Shown here piece after piece: positions 46,570 through 55,663 of a stretch of 64,000 bases of DNA. Origin of the DNA: JBEVJK01 sp963791325 (GTDB lineage Bacteria > Pseudomonadota > Alphaproteobacteria > Rhizobiales > Rhizobiaceae); assembly GCA_963791325.1 (NCBI GenBank), contig CAWBRU010000012.1, positions 67,902-131,901 of the forward strand. The letters run 5' to 3'. Each line of letters starts with the position of its first letter. Position 1 is the stretch's first letter. Below the pieces are notes generated by a model. That model was not told the DNA's origin and ran no database searches. It saw only the letters and a list, made by a program, of their open reading frames with translations. A program made the translations under genes and the position numbers.

Positions 46570-47565
46570 TCAGTCACCGGGATCCGTGACGAGTTCCCAG
46601 CTGTCGTCCGGGTTGAAGCTCTTTATCGTGGCGGCGGCCTTGGCCGTATCCGGACCGAGGTCCTTCTGGTAAATGGTGCCGTGCTGGTTGACGACGAACG
46701 TCATCACTCCGGTGCGGTCGTAGATGGCGGGGGTCGCAATCACCCCGAACCCGGCGATCATGTTGCCATTGATGACGTAACTGTAGGCGCCGCCGGCGAC
46801 ATGAGGCCCCTGGCCCCTCAGCACGCGGTAGCGGTAGCCGAAATAACCGTCCTTTGCCGCCGTGGCCAGTTCGGCTTCGCTCAACCCAGGGCCGATCGGG
46901 CTCTCCGGCACGCCGTCGCCAGGTTGCCAGTAGAGACCGTCATACTTGCCCGGCGAGCTGATCAGCTTCTGCGCATATTCGTCGACGCCGTCCTGGTCCC
47001 AGTCCGTGGCGCGATAGCGCTCCTGGGCCTCCACGATCTCCCTCAGATTGGCGATCGTGGTGAGTTCGTTCTCGCCAATCCGGCGATTGATCACTTCCTC
47101 GAGCCCATCGACTGCGACAAATGACCATTTGCCATCCTTGCGTACCGCCGGAAAAGGAAACGGCCACAACTGGTCACCAAGGAGCAGCATCACCCGGTCG
47201 GGATCGACCTGCTTCACCCCGATCGATTTGGCCGCCTCGGCCTGGATCTCCGGCAGCGACTGCGCCACCTCGTCCGATCTCTCGACCTGCGCTGGAGAGA
47301 GCCCGAGCAAAGTGGCCAGCCTCCCCTTGTCACCGTCCGCTAGGACGGCCTGGAACTGCTTGACCAACTCGTCCGTCGACCCGAACGAGGGCGCCGGGAC
47401 TCCGACGAAGCCCCTGAACTCGCCCAGGTCCTTCGGCGCTTCGATGGCCGAAGCAGAAGCTCCCGACAGCAGAAGGGCGGACGCGCAGAAGACACTTGCC
47501 GCAAGCTTTCGCACCGTCCCGCGACGTCGCCCCACTCGCATCCGTGACTTGGAGCAGCCGGTCAT
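46570..47565 (-). CDS. DUF2950 secreted protein
   Basis: 331 residues. The signal peptide ends GASASAIEAPKD. Typical DUF2950 features are present: F-x-SxDELVKQFQAVLADGDKGRLATLLG, LLGDQLWPFPFPAVRKDGKWSF, NRRIGENELTTIANLREIVEAQERY, WQPGDGVPESPIGP, YFGYRYRVLRGQG and TGVMTFVVNQHGTIYQKDLGP. Periplasmic or cell-surface; function unknown. The ATG overlaps the DUF3300 stop by four bases; the two families are commonly found as a pair. Confidence 0.9.
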   Translation of the reverse strand: MTGCSKSRMRVGRRRGTVRKLAASVFCASALLLSGASASAIEAPKDLGEFRGFVGVPAPSFGSTDELVKQFQAVLADGDKGRLATLLGLSPAQVERSDEVAQSLPEIQAEAAKSIGVKQVDPDRVMLLLGDQLWPFPFPAVRKDGKWSFVAVDGLEEVINRRIGENELTTIANLREIVEAQERYRATDWDQDGVDEYAQKLISSPGKYDGLYWQPGDGVPESPIGPGLSEAELATAAKDGYFGYRYRVLRGQGPHVAGGAYSYVINGNMIAGFGVIATPAIYDRTGVMTFVVNQHGTIYQKDLGPDTAKAAATIKSFNPDDSWELVTDPGD

Positions 47566-49040
47566 CGACGTCCTCCTCCTCTACCGCCACCCCCACGGCC
47601 GCCACCGCCGCGTGGCATCCCGCCGCCTCCGCGTCCGCCGCTGCGGCTGATGCTGCCGCCCCGCGAACCACCGCCGCGGCTCACCGCCCCGCGCGAGGAA
47701 TAATTAGCCGTCGCCCGACCCGGCCGCGGATTTCCGATCGCCGAAGGCTTGCTCGGCCGGTTGTCGATGCGCGTCGCCGCTTTCGGCCCCGACGCCTTCT
47801 TCTGAGCGGCCTGTTTGGCCGCTGGCTTCTGACCGGCCTTGGCCGCTGGTCTCTGCCCGGCCTTAGCGGCTGGTCTTTGACCCGCACCGGCCGCCGGTCG
47901 CTGCGAAGCCCTTGCTGACTTTGATTGATCGCTGACCCGTTTGGCATCGGGCAGTTTGGCGCCTGGCGCCGGCAGCTGTGCGCCAGGGCGTTGCTTCAGC
48001 CCTTCGGCGGCGTTCTTGCGGATGTCCTTGCCCTTCAGATCCCCAGCGCGGACCTGGCGATCGATCGGGCCTCGCGCGGCGAGGTTTTCCCGGCCGCGCC
48101 GCGCAATATTGTTAAAATCCTTGCTCTGCAGGTTCTGCTTGAGCTTGCTGCGATCGATATTGGCATTAGTCAGGTTGAGCTTCGAGCGGTCGATATTCCT
48201 CAGGTCCAGGTTTTTCAGTCTGTTGACGTCGATCTTGTCGAGATCGATCTTGTTGAAGTCGATATCGGCGCGATCGCCGAGATTAACGTCGATGTCGAGA
48301 TCGCCGCCCCAGGTGCCCCAATTGTCCCAGTCAACCACCGCCGCAAAAGCCACGCCCGTCGTCAAGGCTGCCCAGTAGGGAGCGGTTGGATAGTAGTAGG
48401 ACGGATAGGAATCGTAGACGATCGGCTGGCTGGGGATCACATAGCCAGGCTCGTAAAGCATTTCGGGCGGATAGGTGGGGACATAAATTGTCTTGGGATC
48501 GGCCGACGCGATAGTCACATTCTCGCCCTCGTTCTTCACCTTGACCTTGTCTGTCGACTTCAGAATGTCTTTCGCAACCGCCTCGTCCCGGAGCTGCTGG
48601 ATGGCGACCAGCAGGTCTTTTTGCTGGTTGACGGCCGCCTCTCCAAGCTGCTGGGTCCAGTCGAGGTCGTCACTCATCATCTCCAGGACTTTCGGATAAT
48701 TGAGCAGCGAAACGATGCTGCCATCCCATTTCTCATTGGGCTCTAGGTCCTTGTCCTTCTGTTTGTCATCCAGGAAGCGGGCCGCCTGCACGACCTGCAA
48801 GGGATAGATCGAAGCCGAAATGCAAAGAGCAACGAGATCGTCCGGGTAAAGGGCGATTGGCGCCGCCAGGACCTCGAGTTCCTCAAGCGTTAGCGCTGCA
48901 GTCTCTTCGCTTTCGCTTGCAGCCGGAATTTCGTTACTGCTCGGCGACGGTCGTTCAGCAGACTGCTGCGATCTCGCGACCCCCGGCAGTCCAACTGCCA
49001 CAATCAGGCCGATCATGGCCGCTGCGAATCTACAAAGCAT
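47562..49040 (-). CDS. DUF3300 secreted protein with Asp/Asn-Leu repeats and Gly-rich tail
   Basis: 492 residues. A signal peptide (ends GVARSQ) is followed by the DUF3300 domain (LEVLAAPIALYPDDLVALCISASIYPLQVVQAARFL, DWTQQLGEAAVNQQKDLLVAIQQLR, IYVPTYPPEMLYEPGY; about 55-250). An imperfect repeat region follows with IDLDKIDVNRLKNLDLRNIDRSKLNL-type units (about 265-320), then repeats of GQRPAAKA (about 385-415), and a Gly/Arg-rich tail (GGGGRGGGRGGGRR type). The repeats suggest an extended surface or scaffold protein. It pairs with DUF2950 downstream. Function unknown. Confidence 0.9.
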   Translation of the reverse strand: MLCRFAAAMIGLIVAVGLPGVARSQQSAERPSPSSNEIPAASESEETAALTLEELEVLAAPIALYPDDLVALCISASIYPLQVVQAARFLDDKQKDKDLEPNEKWDGSIVSLLNYPKVLEMMSDDLDWTQQLGEAAVNQQKDLLVAIQQLRDEAVAKDILKSTDKVKVKNEGENVTIASADPKTIYVPTYPPEMLYEPGYVIPSQPIVYDSYPSYYYPTAPYWAALTTGVAFAAVVDWDNWGTWGGDLDIDVNLGDRADIDFNKIDLDKIDVNRLKNLDLRNIDRSKLNLTNANIDRSKLKQNLQSKDFNNIARRGRENLAARGPIDRQVRAGDLKGKDIRKNAAEGLKQRPGAQLPAPGAKLPDAKRVSDQSKSARASQRPAAGAGQRPAAKAGQRPAAKAGQKPAAKQAAQKKASGPKAATRIDNRPSKPSAIGNPRPGRATANYSSRGAVSRGGGSRGGSISRSGGRGGGGMPRGGGGRGGGGRGGGRR

Positions 49041-49559
49041 TCAAGACCTCTGCGCTGAGAGGGTCATTCTAAGCAGCCCCACTGCGAAGTGCTTGTAGCA
49101 TCGCGTAGTTTCTGGAGGAAGTGGATCAGCAGCGCTGCTCGGCGCCAATCTGGGCGCATGGCCCGCTGCCCTGACGCGGTGCGTCTAGCGAGGCAGTTCG
49201 CTACCGTATGTTACGTGACAAGCATCTGCCGAGTGCTGTAAGAGTGGAAGGAATTCACGGCTGAGTAGACCTGCTGGATGGCCGCGCCCGAGTCCTGGCA
49301 GTCGTTGTTGCCCGAGCCAAAGTAGCCGCCTGAGGCTAGCAGGCTCGTATTTGCGGCTGCCATGATCCGAGTGACGCAGCAGCATGTTGAGCTTGCCTCT
49401 GCGCTAAAATTTCTGGATCTGCAGACCGCCGAAACAAGCTCTATGTTGCCCCGGCGCCAACCTGTTCTCCCGGCGCAACAGCGGCTGGGCGATTGACATG
49501 ACAGCCCGGGTCGTCCGACTGCCTCATCATGAGCGCATGCAGCTCGCGAAAGGGCTCCC
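49041..49559. other. Intergenic region, no supported gene
   Basis: About 520 bases between the DUF3300 gene and the TorF-like porin. Short frames on the minus strand (49185-49579) overlap each other and look random. It should contain the DUF3300/DUF2950 promoter; no motif stands out. Confidence 0.4.
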
Positions 49560-50453
49560 TCACGGTTGAGCAAGGCCAAAGTGATCCCTCAGCGTCGACC
49601 AGGCGGTATCGAGTGAGACCGTGGCAACGACTCGCGCGTCGCAGCCATTGGCGAAACCACTGCGCGCCACGCATTCGTCATCGTTGAGATCGGTATCCCA
49701 GTAGCGGACGTCGAAGGTCAGGGCTTTCCAGCTGTAGGAAACGCCCGCCGTCCAAGCGAGTTGCTCGAACGCCGCCGGATCCTCGAAGAACTGATAGCCA
49801 ATGCCGGCATAGACCGAGAAATCGTGCGGCAGCGGCACCTTGATCCCGCCTGCCACGAACGTCGCTGTGTCGCCGCTCTGATTGTAGTCAGGGGCGAAGA
49901 AGACGCGCGCTCCGAGCGTGAACCTGTCGTTGAAGTTGTAGTCGGCCTTGGCAAACAGCTCGCCATAGTCTGGGCTGACGTCCTTGGGCGCATAGAAATA
50001 GTGGACGTAGCCGAGGTCGAGCGAGAGCGGGCCGAACTCCGGCCTCACCCCAATTGCCGTATCGATCTCGGCGCCTTCGAAGTCCTCGCCGAAATCGACA
50101 TTGGAGGACCAGACGTTCAGATAGAGCGGTCCGATGCTCGGCTCGATGTAGCCTTGAACGGCAGGATGATCGCCGGAGTTGGTAATGCCGCGAGAGACGT
50201 AGTTGCTGGTGAAGGCCACACCAAAGCCGACATCGAACGGAAAGGTGGGCTGCCGTTGTCCAATCGCCGCTTCGGCCTCAGAGGCCGTCGGCTCGATCGG
50301 TTCGAAGGCTTGCTCGATGGCGTAGGCGTCCGAACCAAGCAGAAAACTGGCCAGACCTGCAAGCATTGCAACTCTCGCAGGAGAAACGCACTTGACGTGA
50401 CTTGAGTATCCCGGCTCGAGCGCCTTTGGCCACCTAAACTCCGGCAATCTCAT
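49560..50453 (-). CDS. TorF-family putative porin
   Basis: 297 residues. An uncleaved-looking N-terminus precedes a signal helix (VAMLAGLASFLLGSDAYA). The mature protein starts with FPFDVGFGVAFTSNYVSRGITNSGDHPAVQGYIEPSIG, the signature of the TorF (TIGR02001) family, followed by alternating beta strands such as LYLNVWSSNVDFG and LSLDLGYVHYFYAP. Predicted outer-membrane barrel or periplasmic protein of unknown substrate. A start at the internal GTG/ATG near the signal (about residue 20-30) would be more usual than the annotated one. Confidence 0.82.
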   Translation of the reverse strand: MRLPEFRWPKALEPGYSSHVKCVSPARVAMLAGLASFLLGSDAYAIEQAFEPIEPTASEAEAAIGQRQPTFPFDVGFGVAFTSNYVSRGITNSGDHPAVQGYIEPSIGPLYLNVWSSNVDFGEDFEGAEIDTAIGVRPEFGPLSLDLGYVHYFYAPKDVSPDYGELFAKADYNFNDRFTLGARVFFAPDYNQSGDTATFVAGGIKVPLPHDFSVYAGIGYQFFEDPAAFEQLAWTAGVSYSWKALTFDVRYWDTDLNDDECVARSGFANGCDARVVATVSLDTAWSTLRDHFGLAQP

Positions 50454-50694
50454 CCTTCGTTCCCCTATGTCGTTCGTCTGTTCGGTACGCTCCCAAAAAC
50501 CACTGATACTCCCACAAGGAGCTTCAGAATTTAGCTTACTGGTTCTATGCCGTATCCATCAACACTTCATTAATGCCATCCACAGCAGCCGGGCACCATC
50601 GATCTCATCCGTTTGTCGACGAGAGGTGGCCGCCCACTTGCTGGAGCGGCAACGATCATGGAAAGAGCCTTGCAGAACGCGTCAGCGGCTCCGC

Positions 50695-52983
50695 CTATCG
50701 AACGCACAGAACATGGTAGGTTCCGTCGACTACCTCAGCCCCCTCTGTGACGTGCTCAAACCCCGGGAACTGCCGATCCCATGCCGCGAGGCCACGTAAA
50801 TATCCGATTTGCGGACTGTCTTCTCCTCCAAAGTTCTCTCCCGACATCAGCATGGGAATCCCCGGCGGATATGGCATGACGCCGTTTGCTGCTGTGCGAT
50901 TCGCAATATGCTCGACGGATACGTGTTCCACATCCCTCGCAACGATGCGCTGGTACGCTTCTCTTGGAGTTAGATCCGGAGTGGGCAGCGTCTCGTATGC
51001 CCGGTTCAAGAGGTCGCCTGGCCGATTCGCTCGAAGGTATTCGAACATTTCGTCGCCCAAATCCCGCAAACCGATGTTGCGGTACCGCTCGGGATGAAGT
51101 GCAGCAAGCTCTGGCAGGGCCTCACTCAACCTCTTGTTTGCATCATAATCTCGCTTGAAGGAAAGCAGATTCATCACGAGAGTGCCCCACTTGCCCTTGG
51201 TGATGCCAATGGAGAACAGAAACATGATCTGGAAGTCGGTGACGCGGGTAGGAACAATTCCGAACCGGGTGAAATAGGCGTTTACAAGCGCAGCAGGTAC
51301 ACCGGTTTTCTGCAATTGCCCGTCATCACCCATCCCGGGGGCGAGAATGCTGACTTTGATCGGATCGAGCATACACCAGTCGGGCGCCATCTCTTCGAAC
51401 CCGTGCCACGTATCCGTAGGATTCATGATCCACGGGTCTTGAAGCGTGCAAAGCAGGTCCGGCGTCGCATCCTCGAAATCGACCTGGTTGCCGGTTTTCG
51501 GATCTGTCACCACCTCGGCGTTCCAAGGCTTGAAGAACCAATCCCCCCGTTCCTGGAAAGTTCTGCGGATGCGGCCAACAGTTTGTCGAAAATCGACGGC
51601 CTCCTGGATCACCTCCTGAGTGAGCGAGTAGCCAGCCCGTCCGTCCATCATGGCAGAGGCGATGTCGTTCGAGGCGACGATCGGATAGAGCGGCGACGTT
51701 GTCGTATGCATCATGTAGGCTTGGTTGAATTGGTGATGGTCGATTGCACCTCGCCCGTCCCGAATGTGGATGTACGAAGCCTGGGAGAGCGCAGCCAGCA
51801 GCTTGTGAGTTGAGTGGGTCGCGAAAACTGTGGCGCCGCTGTGGGACGCGGGATCGCCACGCATGGCGAAGTGGCCTTCGTAAATCGGGTTAAATCGGGC
51901 ATAGCCGTACCACGCTTCATCGAAGTGGATGCGGTCGCAACTTTTTTCGAGCAAGTCCTGCGCCCTCGCCGCGTTGTAGCAGAGGCCGTCATAGGTGCAG
52001 TTGGTGATCACCGAGTAAACGGGTCTGCTAGCCACCAAATCACGCGTAAGCGGGCTGGCTTCCGTCTTCGATTGCAGGGCTTCCGGTTCGAGCTGGGAGG
52101 GCGAGATGGGACCGATGATGCCGTAGCGATTGCGGGTAGGAAGCAGATAGATTGGACGAGCACCGGTCAGTATGAGGCCCTGTTCGATCGATTTGTGGCA
52201 GTTCCGGTCGAGCAACACCAAATCGCCGTCGCTCATGCAAGCCTGCATAATGGTTCGATTGGATCCCGACGTTCCGACCACCCCCGAATAACTGCGATGA
52301 GCGCCGAAGACGCGGGCGGCGTACCGCTCACTGTTCAAAACTGGCCCTGTGTGATCAAGCAAAGACCCAAGTTGTCCTCGTTCGATCCCCATATCAGTGC
52401 GAAAGAGATTTTCGCCGTAGAAGTCAAAGAATGCACGACCTGCAGGAATCTTCGTGAACGCTATGCCACCTTGGTGTCCGGGGGCCGACCACGAGTGTTC
52501 ACGAAGACGCGAATAGTCCGCAAGCGCTCTCGCATAGGGAGGCAGCACTGATGCCCGATAGCGCCCGATCGCCGCCAGGATCCGGCCGGCAATGAAATCA
52601 GGCGTGTCTTCCAGCAGCCATACGAACTCGTCCACCATTTCGGCAACTTCGATCGTGATCGTCCTCGTCGCGGTTCGCCGCTCGGCCAAGAGGAATACCG
52701 GTACTTCCCCGTGACGCTCGCGCAATTTTCCTAGAAGGTCCATCGCCTGGCGGTGCGAGCCCTCGTCATCAGTACCGAGGTCCCAGTTCAACAGGACGGC
52801 TTGTATAGCCGCATCAGAAACTACGACCGCTTCTCCGTCCTCAAACGAAAATGCGCGTACCACATCCACATCGCGTTGCTCGAGTGATCGGGCAAGACCC
52901 TCGGCCGCCCTCCCTAGAGTGGTATTGAGGTTGGCAAGATCATCATCAACAATAAGCGCACGGGCTCGGAATGAGTTAACCAT
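50695..52983 (-). CDS. adiA: Acid-inducible arginine decarboxylase AdiA
   Basis: 762 residues, close to E. coli AdiA (about 755). The wing domain (FRARALIVDDDLANLNTTLG; 1-130) precedes the PLP core: WSAPGHQGGIAFTKIPAGRAFFDFYGENLFRTDMGIE, GTSGSNRTIMQACM, LLDRNCHKSIEQGLILTGA, IHFDEAWYGYARFNPIYEGH and ATHSTHKLLAALSQASYIH with the PLP lysine at residue 394. It ends HVTEGAEVVDGTYHVLCVR as in AdiA. It converts arginine to agmatine, consuming a proton; the partner antiporter is probably the AdiC-like gene 5 kb away. ATG 52983 follows AAGGGGTG, so it is preferred to the codon at 53040. Confidence 0.95.
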   Translation of the reverse strand: MVNSFRARALIVDDDLANLNTTLGRAAEGLARSLEQRDVDVVRAFSFEDGEAVVVSDAAIQAVLLNWDLGTDDEGSHRQAMDLLGKLRERHGEVPVFLLAERRTATRTITIEVAEMVDEFVWLLEDTPDFIAGRILAAIGRYRASVLPPYARALADYSRLREHSWSAPGHQGGIAFTKIPAGRAFFDFYGENLFRTDMGIERGQLGSLLDHTGPVLNSERYAARVFGAHRSYSGVVGTSGSNRTIMQACMSDGDLVLLDRNCHKSIEQGLILTGARPIYLLPTRNRYGIIGPISPSQLEPEALQSKTEASPLTRDLVASRPVYSVITNCTYDGLCYNAARAQDLLEKSCDRIHFDEAWYGYARFNPIYEGHFAMRGDPASHSGATVFATHSTHKLLAALSQASYIHIRDGRGAIDHHQFNQAYMMHTTTSPLYPIVASNDIASAMMDGRAGYSLTQEVIQEAVDFRQTVGRIRRTFQERGDWFFKPWNAEVVTDPKTGNQVDFEDATPDLLCTLQDPWIMNPTDTWHGFEEMAPDWCMLDPIKVSILAPGMGDDGQLQKTGVPAALVNAYFTRFGIVPTRVTDFQIMFLFSIGITKGKWGTLVMNLLSFKRDYDANKRLSEALPELAALHPERYRNIGLRDLGDEMFEYLRANRPGDLLNRAYETLPTPDLTPREAYQRIVARDVEHVSVEHIANRTAANGVMPYPPGIPMLMSGENFGGEDSPQIGYLRGLAAWDRQFPGFEHVTEGAEVVDGTYHVLCVR

Positions 52984-52999
52984 GTCAGAACACCCCTTG

Positions 53000-53200
53000 T
53001 CTGTTGCATCGGTCCAACACTGGTGCTGGCCAACCAACACTTGGAACAGAGTTGCTGAGTCAGTGCACCCTATGCTGCCAAAAGAAGTCTGCGCATGGAC
53101 CTAGGCACAAGCGTAGCCGGGCAGGCACTGGGAGCCAATCGCGGCGGCTCAATTCGTAATCGATCGCCATTTCTGGCCCTAGGTTTGACGTTGTTTTCCA
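53000..53200. repeat. Diverged direct repeat, copy A (adiA upstream region)
   Basis: The region upstream of adiA resembles 56080-56290 in the same orientation. It contains an exact 19-base core (CTTGGAACAGAGTTGCTGA at 53040-53058), a shared TTGGACC/GCAACAGACA block on the adiA side (read on the minus strand), and patchy similarity over about 200 bases (GAAGTCT, AATTCGTA, TTTGACGT). Confidence 0.6.
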
Positions 53201-53330
53201 CGGCAACCTTGGGCAATTCGCGTCATGGGCAGCGGGGGATCGGTGGTACGCGCGATCTCTCTTCGCCATTCCGGCCTGACCCGTGCAGCTAAGTCTAATA
53301 CATAGGGCCGCTTCAGGCCGCTTCCAAGCG

Positions 53331-54239
53331 TCACGACAGCTTCGGCTTTATGCTGCGCCCCAAGTAGCAAACTTCCTCGTCAACCTTAGTATCACTCGGC
53401 TTCATCGGAATGAGAAGGTAGCTATCTTCGGACACGGCCAAAGGCTTCCCGTTCTGGGTTGCAAAGACCTCGCCTCTTTTCAGGAACCGAAAATTTGTCA
53501 CCTCGCCCGCGTATTTGAAGTCGGGGAACTCTTTCGTCACAACGGTGTGCATCTCAAACACAGCCGGTTCATCGGACACGGGAAACTCCTCAGCTGGGAT
53601 CATCTCTAGGACCGACAAAAGCGAGATTGCAGATCGGTAAGCGACATCATTGGACAACTTGTTGAAATGGCTCCCAGATTCTAACGTAGCTGAGATGGCT
53701 CCGCACGCGTTGGCGTAATTTTCCGCGTCCCCCCCGATCGCGCCGCTTGAGAACTTACCCCACCCTGTTATTACTCGCGAAATTCCAAGTTTGGAGAAGA
53801 ACTCCACCGCATGCTGTTCAGCCACCACGAAAGGCTCATCCGCCGTGGGCGCTGAATGAAAGTCGAAGAAATAATCACATTCCTTGAGAACTCGCTTGAG
53901 TTCCTGGGTGCGACGATATTCATATGAGGTGCGATCTATTTCGGGGCCATAGTCCTCGCGGAACATTCGGTTCATGTTGTATTTGACATAGCGGCGTTCA
54001 ACCGCAATCGCTTCCTCGTTTGCTCGGGCTAGTGTCAGCGAACCCCTCGCTAACGACCTCTTGCCCCCGAGGAAATCGAACAGAACCTTTTCGATCGCGT
54101 GAATGCCGCTGACTTCGTCGCCATGAATGCCGCCGAATATAACGACCCTTGGCTGAGGCGTCTCACTGACGATTCGCACGACCTCCTGAATTTCCTCATC
54201 TCTGGAAATGAGCATCCATTGCTCCTGTCGGATTATCAC
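53331..54239 (-). CDS. AstE/AspA-like zinc deacylase (M14-type)
   Basis: 302 residues, no signal, so cytosolic. Zinc ligands are seen in FGGIHGDEVSG (His39, Glu42) and FDFHSA (His128); NMNRMF (88-93) is the substrate-binding N-R motif. Together these mark the succinylglutamate desuccinylase/aspartoacylase family, which hydrolyses N-acyl amino acids or related amides. The C-terminal part (from about 225) forms the usual beta domain. It starts 10 bases after the C39-DUF6325 gene stop and precedes adiA on the same strand. The substrate is not evident; an N-acylated basic amino acid or polyamine would fit the neighbours but is only inference. Confidence 0.87.
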   Translation of the reverse strand: MIIRQEQWMLISRDEEIQEVVRIVSETPQPRVVIFGGIHGDEVSGIHAIEKVLFDFLGGKRSLARGSLTLARANEEAIAVERRYVKYNMNRMFREDYGPEIDRTSYEYRRTQELKRVLKECDYFFDFHSAPTADEPFVVAEQHAVEFFSKLGISRVITGWGKFSSGAIGGDAENYANACGAISATLESGSHFNKLSNDVAYRSAISLLSVLEMIPAEEFPVSDEPAVFEMHTVVTKEFPDFKYAGEVTNFRFLKRGEVFATQNGKPLAVSEDSYLLIPMKPSDTKVDEEVCYLGRSIKPKLS

Positions 54240-54249
54240 GAGCCCGACG

Positions 54250-55335
54250 CTACCTCGTTCCGGTTGATGCCGTCAGTTCATTCGCCACCCTTGCCAGGTC
54301 GTCCGGTGCAACGAGCCGCTGCCTAATCAAGGAGCCGCCATGGCTCTCAGTTATCGCCTTGAACTTGCGCTCCCAGACGTTCTCAAAGAGAATTATTATG
54401 GCTGAGTGATCTCCGGGAAGCTTGCGAGCGATCGCTTGCATGTCCTCGGCCGAAAGCCCGAAATCACCGATTGCCGCTGCGCCAACGGCTGCTTGCGCTC
54501 TCGGTCCGGCCAGCTCGGAAATTCCAATAGCTCGGGCAACGACCACGGCGAGCACGGCATTGATCGAGGCGATGTCTTCCTCGTCATGTAGTCGGCTGCC
54601 TTCCATCCCCATGACATTGCCGTCTCGGTCCTTTCTTAGGAAAATGAAAGCGTCCGGCCGCACGCTTCCGTCTGCCCAGATCGTGCTGAGCTCGTTCAGG
54701 AAGTCATAAGGCATGAGAACCCTTGGAAATTGGGCAACCATGAGATTCAGGGAGCCAAACTTCTGAAAATCCAGAGCTGCGAGGCCGAAGTTCTCAGGGA
54801 TTGGCCGATCGGCCGGTTTAATGCCGTGGACGAATATGCCAAGGTGAATGAGTTTCGCGTTCTTTTCCAGGTTGCCACCCATGACCTGATGCCAATGCTG
54901 CTCGAAGACCTTCCGCGGGGCAAAGGCCTTGCTCATGCGTGCGAAGGGATCCTGAAAATAGACGTAGTCCTTATCCACACCCAAAACGACAATGTAGTGA
55001 CCGGTGTCCCATTCGTCATCGACCGACACCGCCGTATCCTTCTCACTCCGCCAGACCTGGGCCAACGCGATCATTGGATGCCCGGTGGCCGTAAATTGCT
55101 GGACCTCATCAAGTGTCACATTCTCTCTTGCCTCGGCCTCGAAGCCCAAGCTACGCGCCCCGCGGACAATATCCTCTGGATACGTGCCTTCCTCGGAGGT
55201 TGTATGCAAAACTTGCATCAATTCCTCCTCGCTCACGCTTGTGCCCCAATAACTGAGCACCGCTTGAAGTGCGCACGCACCGCATGAGTACTCGGTTACC
55301 TGCCGTGCTCTTGTAAGCAGGCGAAATTGACTCAT
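54250..55335 (-). CDS. C39-like cysteine peptidase fused to a DUF6325-like domain
   Basis: 361 residues. The N-terminal domain (1-170) is peptidase-C39-like: RQVTEYSCGACALQAVLSYWG with Cys18, DTGHYIVVLGVD with His113, and YFQDPF with Asp129, a complete triad; there is no signal or membrane helix. The C-terminal domain (about 220-361: NLMVAQFPRVLMPYDFL, PDAFIFLRKDRDGNVMGMEGSRL, AIARKLPGDHSAIIILFENVWERKF) resembles DUF6325/DUF1269-type proteins. I know of no described protein with this domain pair. ATG 55335 after GAGGAG is preferred. First gene of a run leading to the zinc deacylase and adiA. Confidence 0.8.
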   Translation of the reverse strand: MSQFRLLTRARQVTEYSCGACALQAVLSYWGTSVSEEELMQVLHTTSEEGTYPEDIVRGARSLGFEAEARENVTLDEVQQFTATGHPMIALAQVWRSEKDTAVSVDDEWDTGHYIVVLGVDKDYVYFQDPFARMSKAFAPRKVFEQHWHQVMGGNLEKNAKLIHLGIFVHGIKPADRPIPENFGLAALDFQKFGSLNLMVAQFPRVLMPYDFLNELSTIWADGSVRPDAFIFLRKDRDGNVMGMEGSRLHDEEDIASINAVLAVVVARAIGISELAGPRAQAAVGAAAIGDFGLSAEDMQAIARKLPGDHSAIIILFENVWERKFKAITESHGGSLIRQRLVAPDDLARVANELTASTGTR

Positions 55336-55663
55336 TCGTAGGCTCCTCGAGCAGGGCCACCCGGCAAACGTATAGGATGGCTCGTACTCTATCGCGTGAA
55401 GATCAAGTTGACCAGGGTTCAACGCTGGCACGTAGAACAGCTAAAACTTTCAGCTACGTAGCTCCGACCGCCTACTGTCTCTCTGTTGCAACACTCTGCC
55501 CCTTTTTGCAAAGCTGCTCTCGCTGCGGAAGATTTGGGGCTTTTGGATTTGGCCGATTTGCGACAATTTGATCAGACGGCTGCCGGAGAGGTGCGCGCAG
55601 GTTTGGGCATGGGGTCAGTACCCGCAGGACTGGTAAAGCAACTTGCGGAGAAGGAAACGGTGT
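55336..55663. other. Intergenic region upstream of the C39-DUF6325 gene
   Basis: It should contain the promoter of the minus-strand operon. A plus-strand frame (55486-55815) has a protein-like stretch AALAAEDLGLLDLADLRQFDQTAAGEV that I do not recognise; it may be the tail of a lost gene. Confidence 0.4.
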
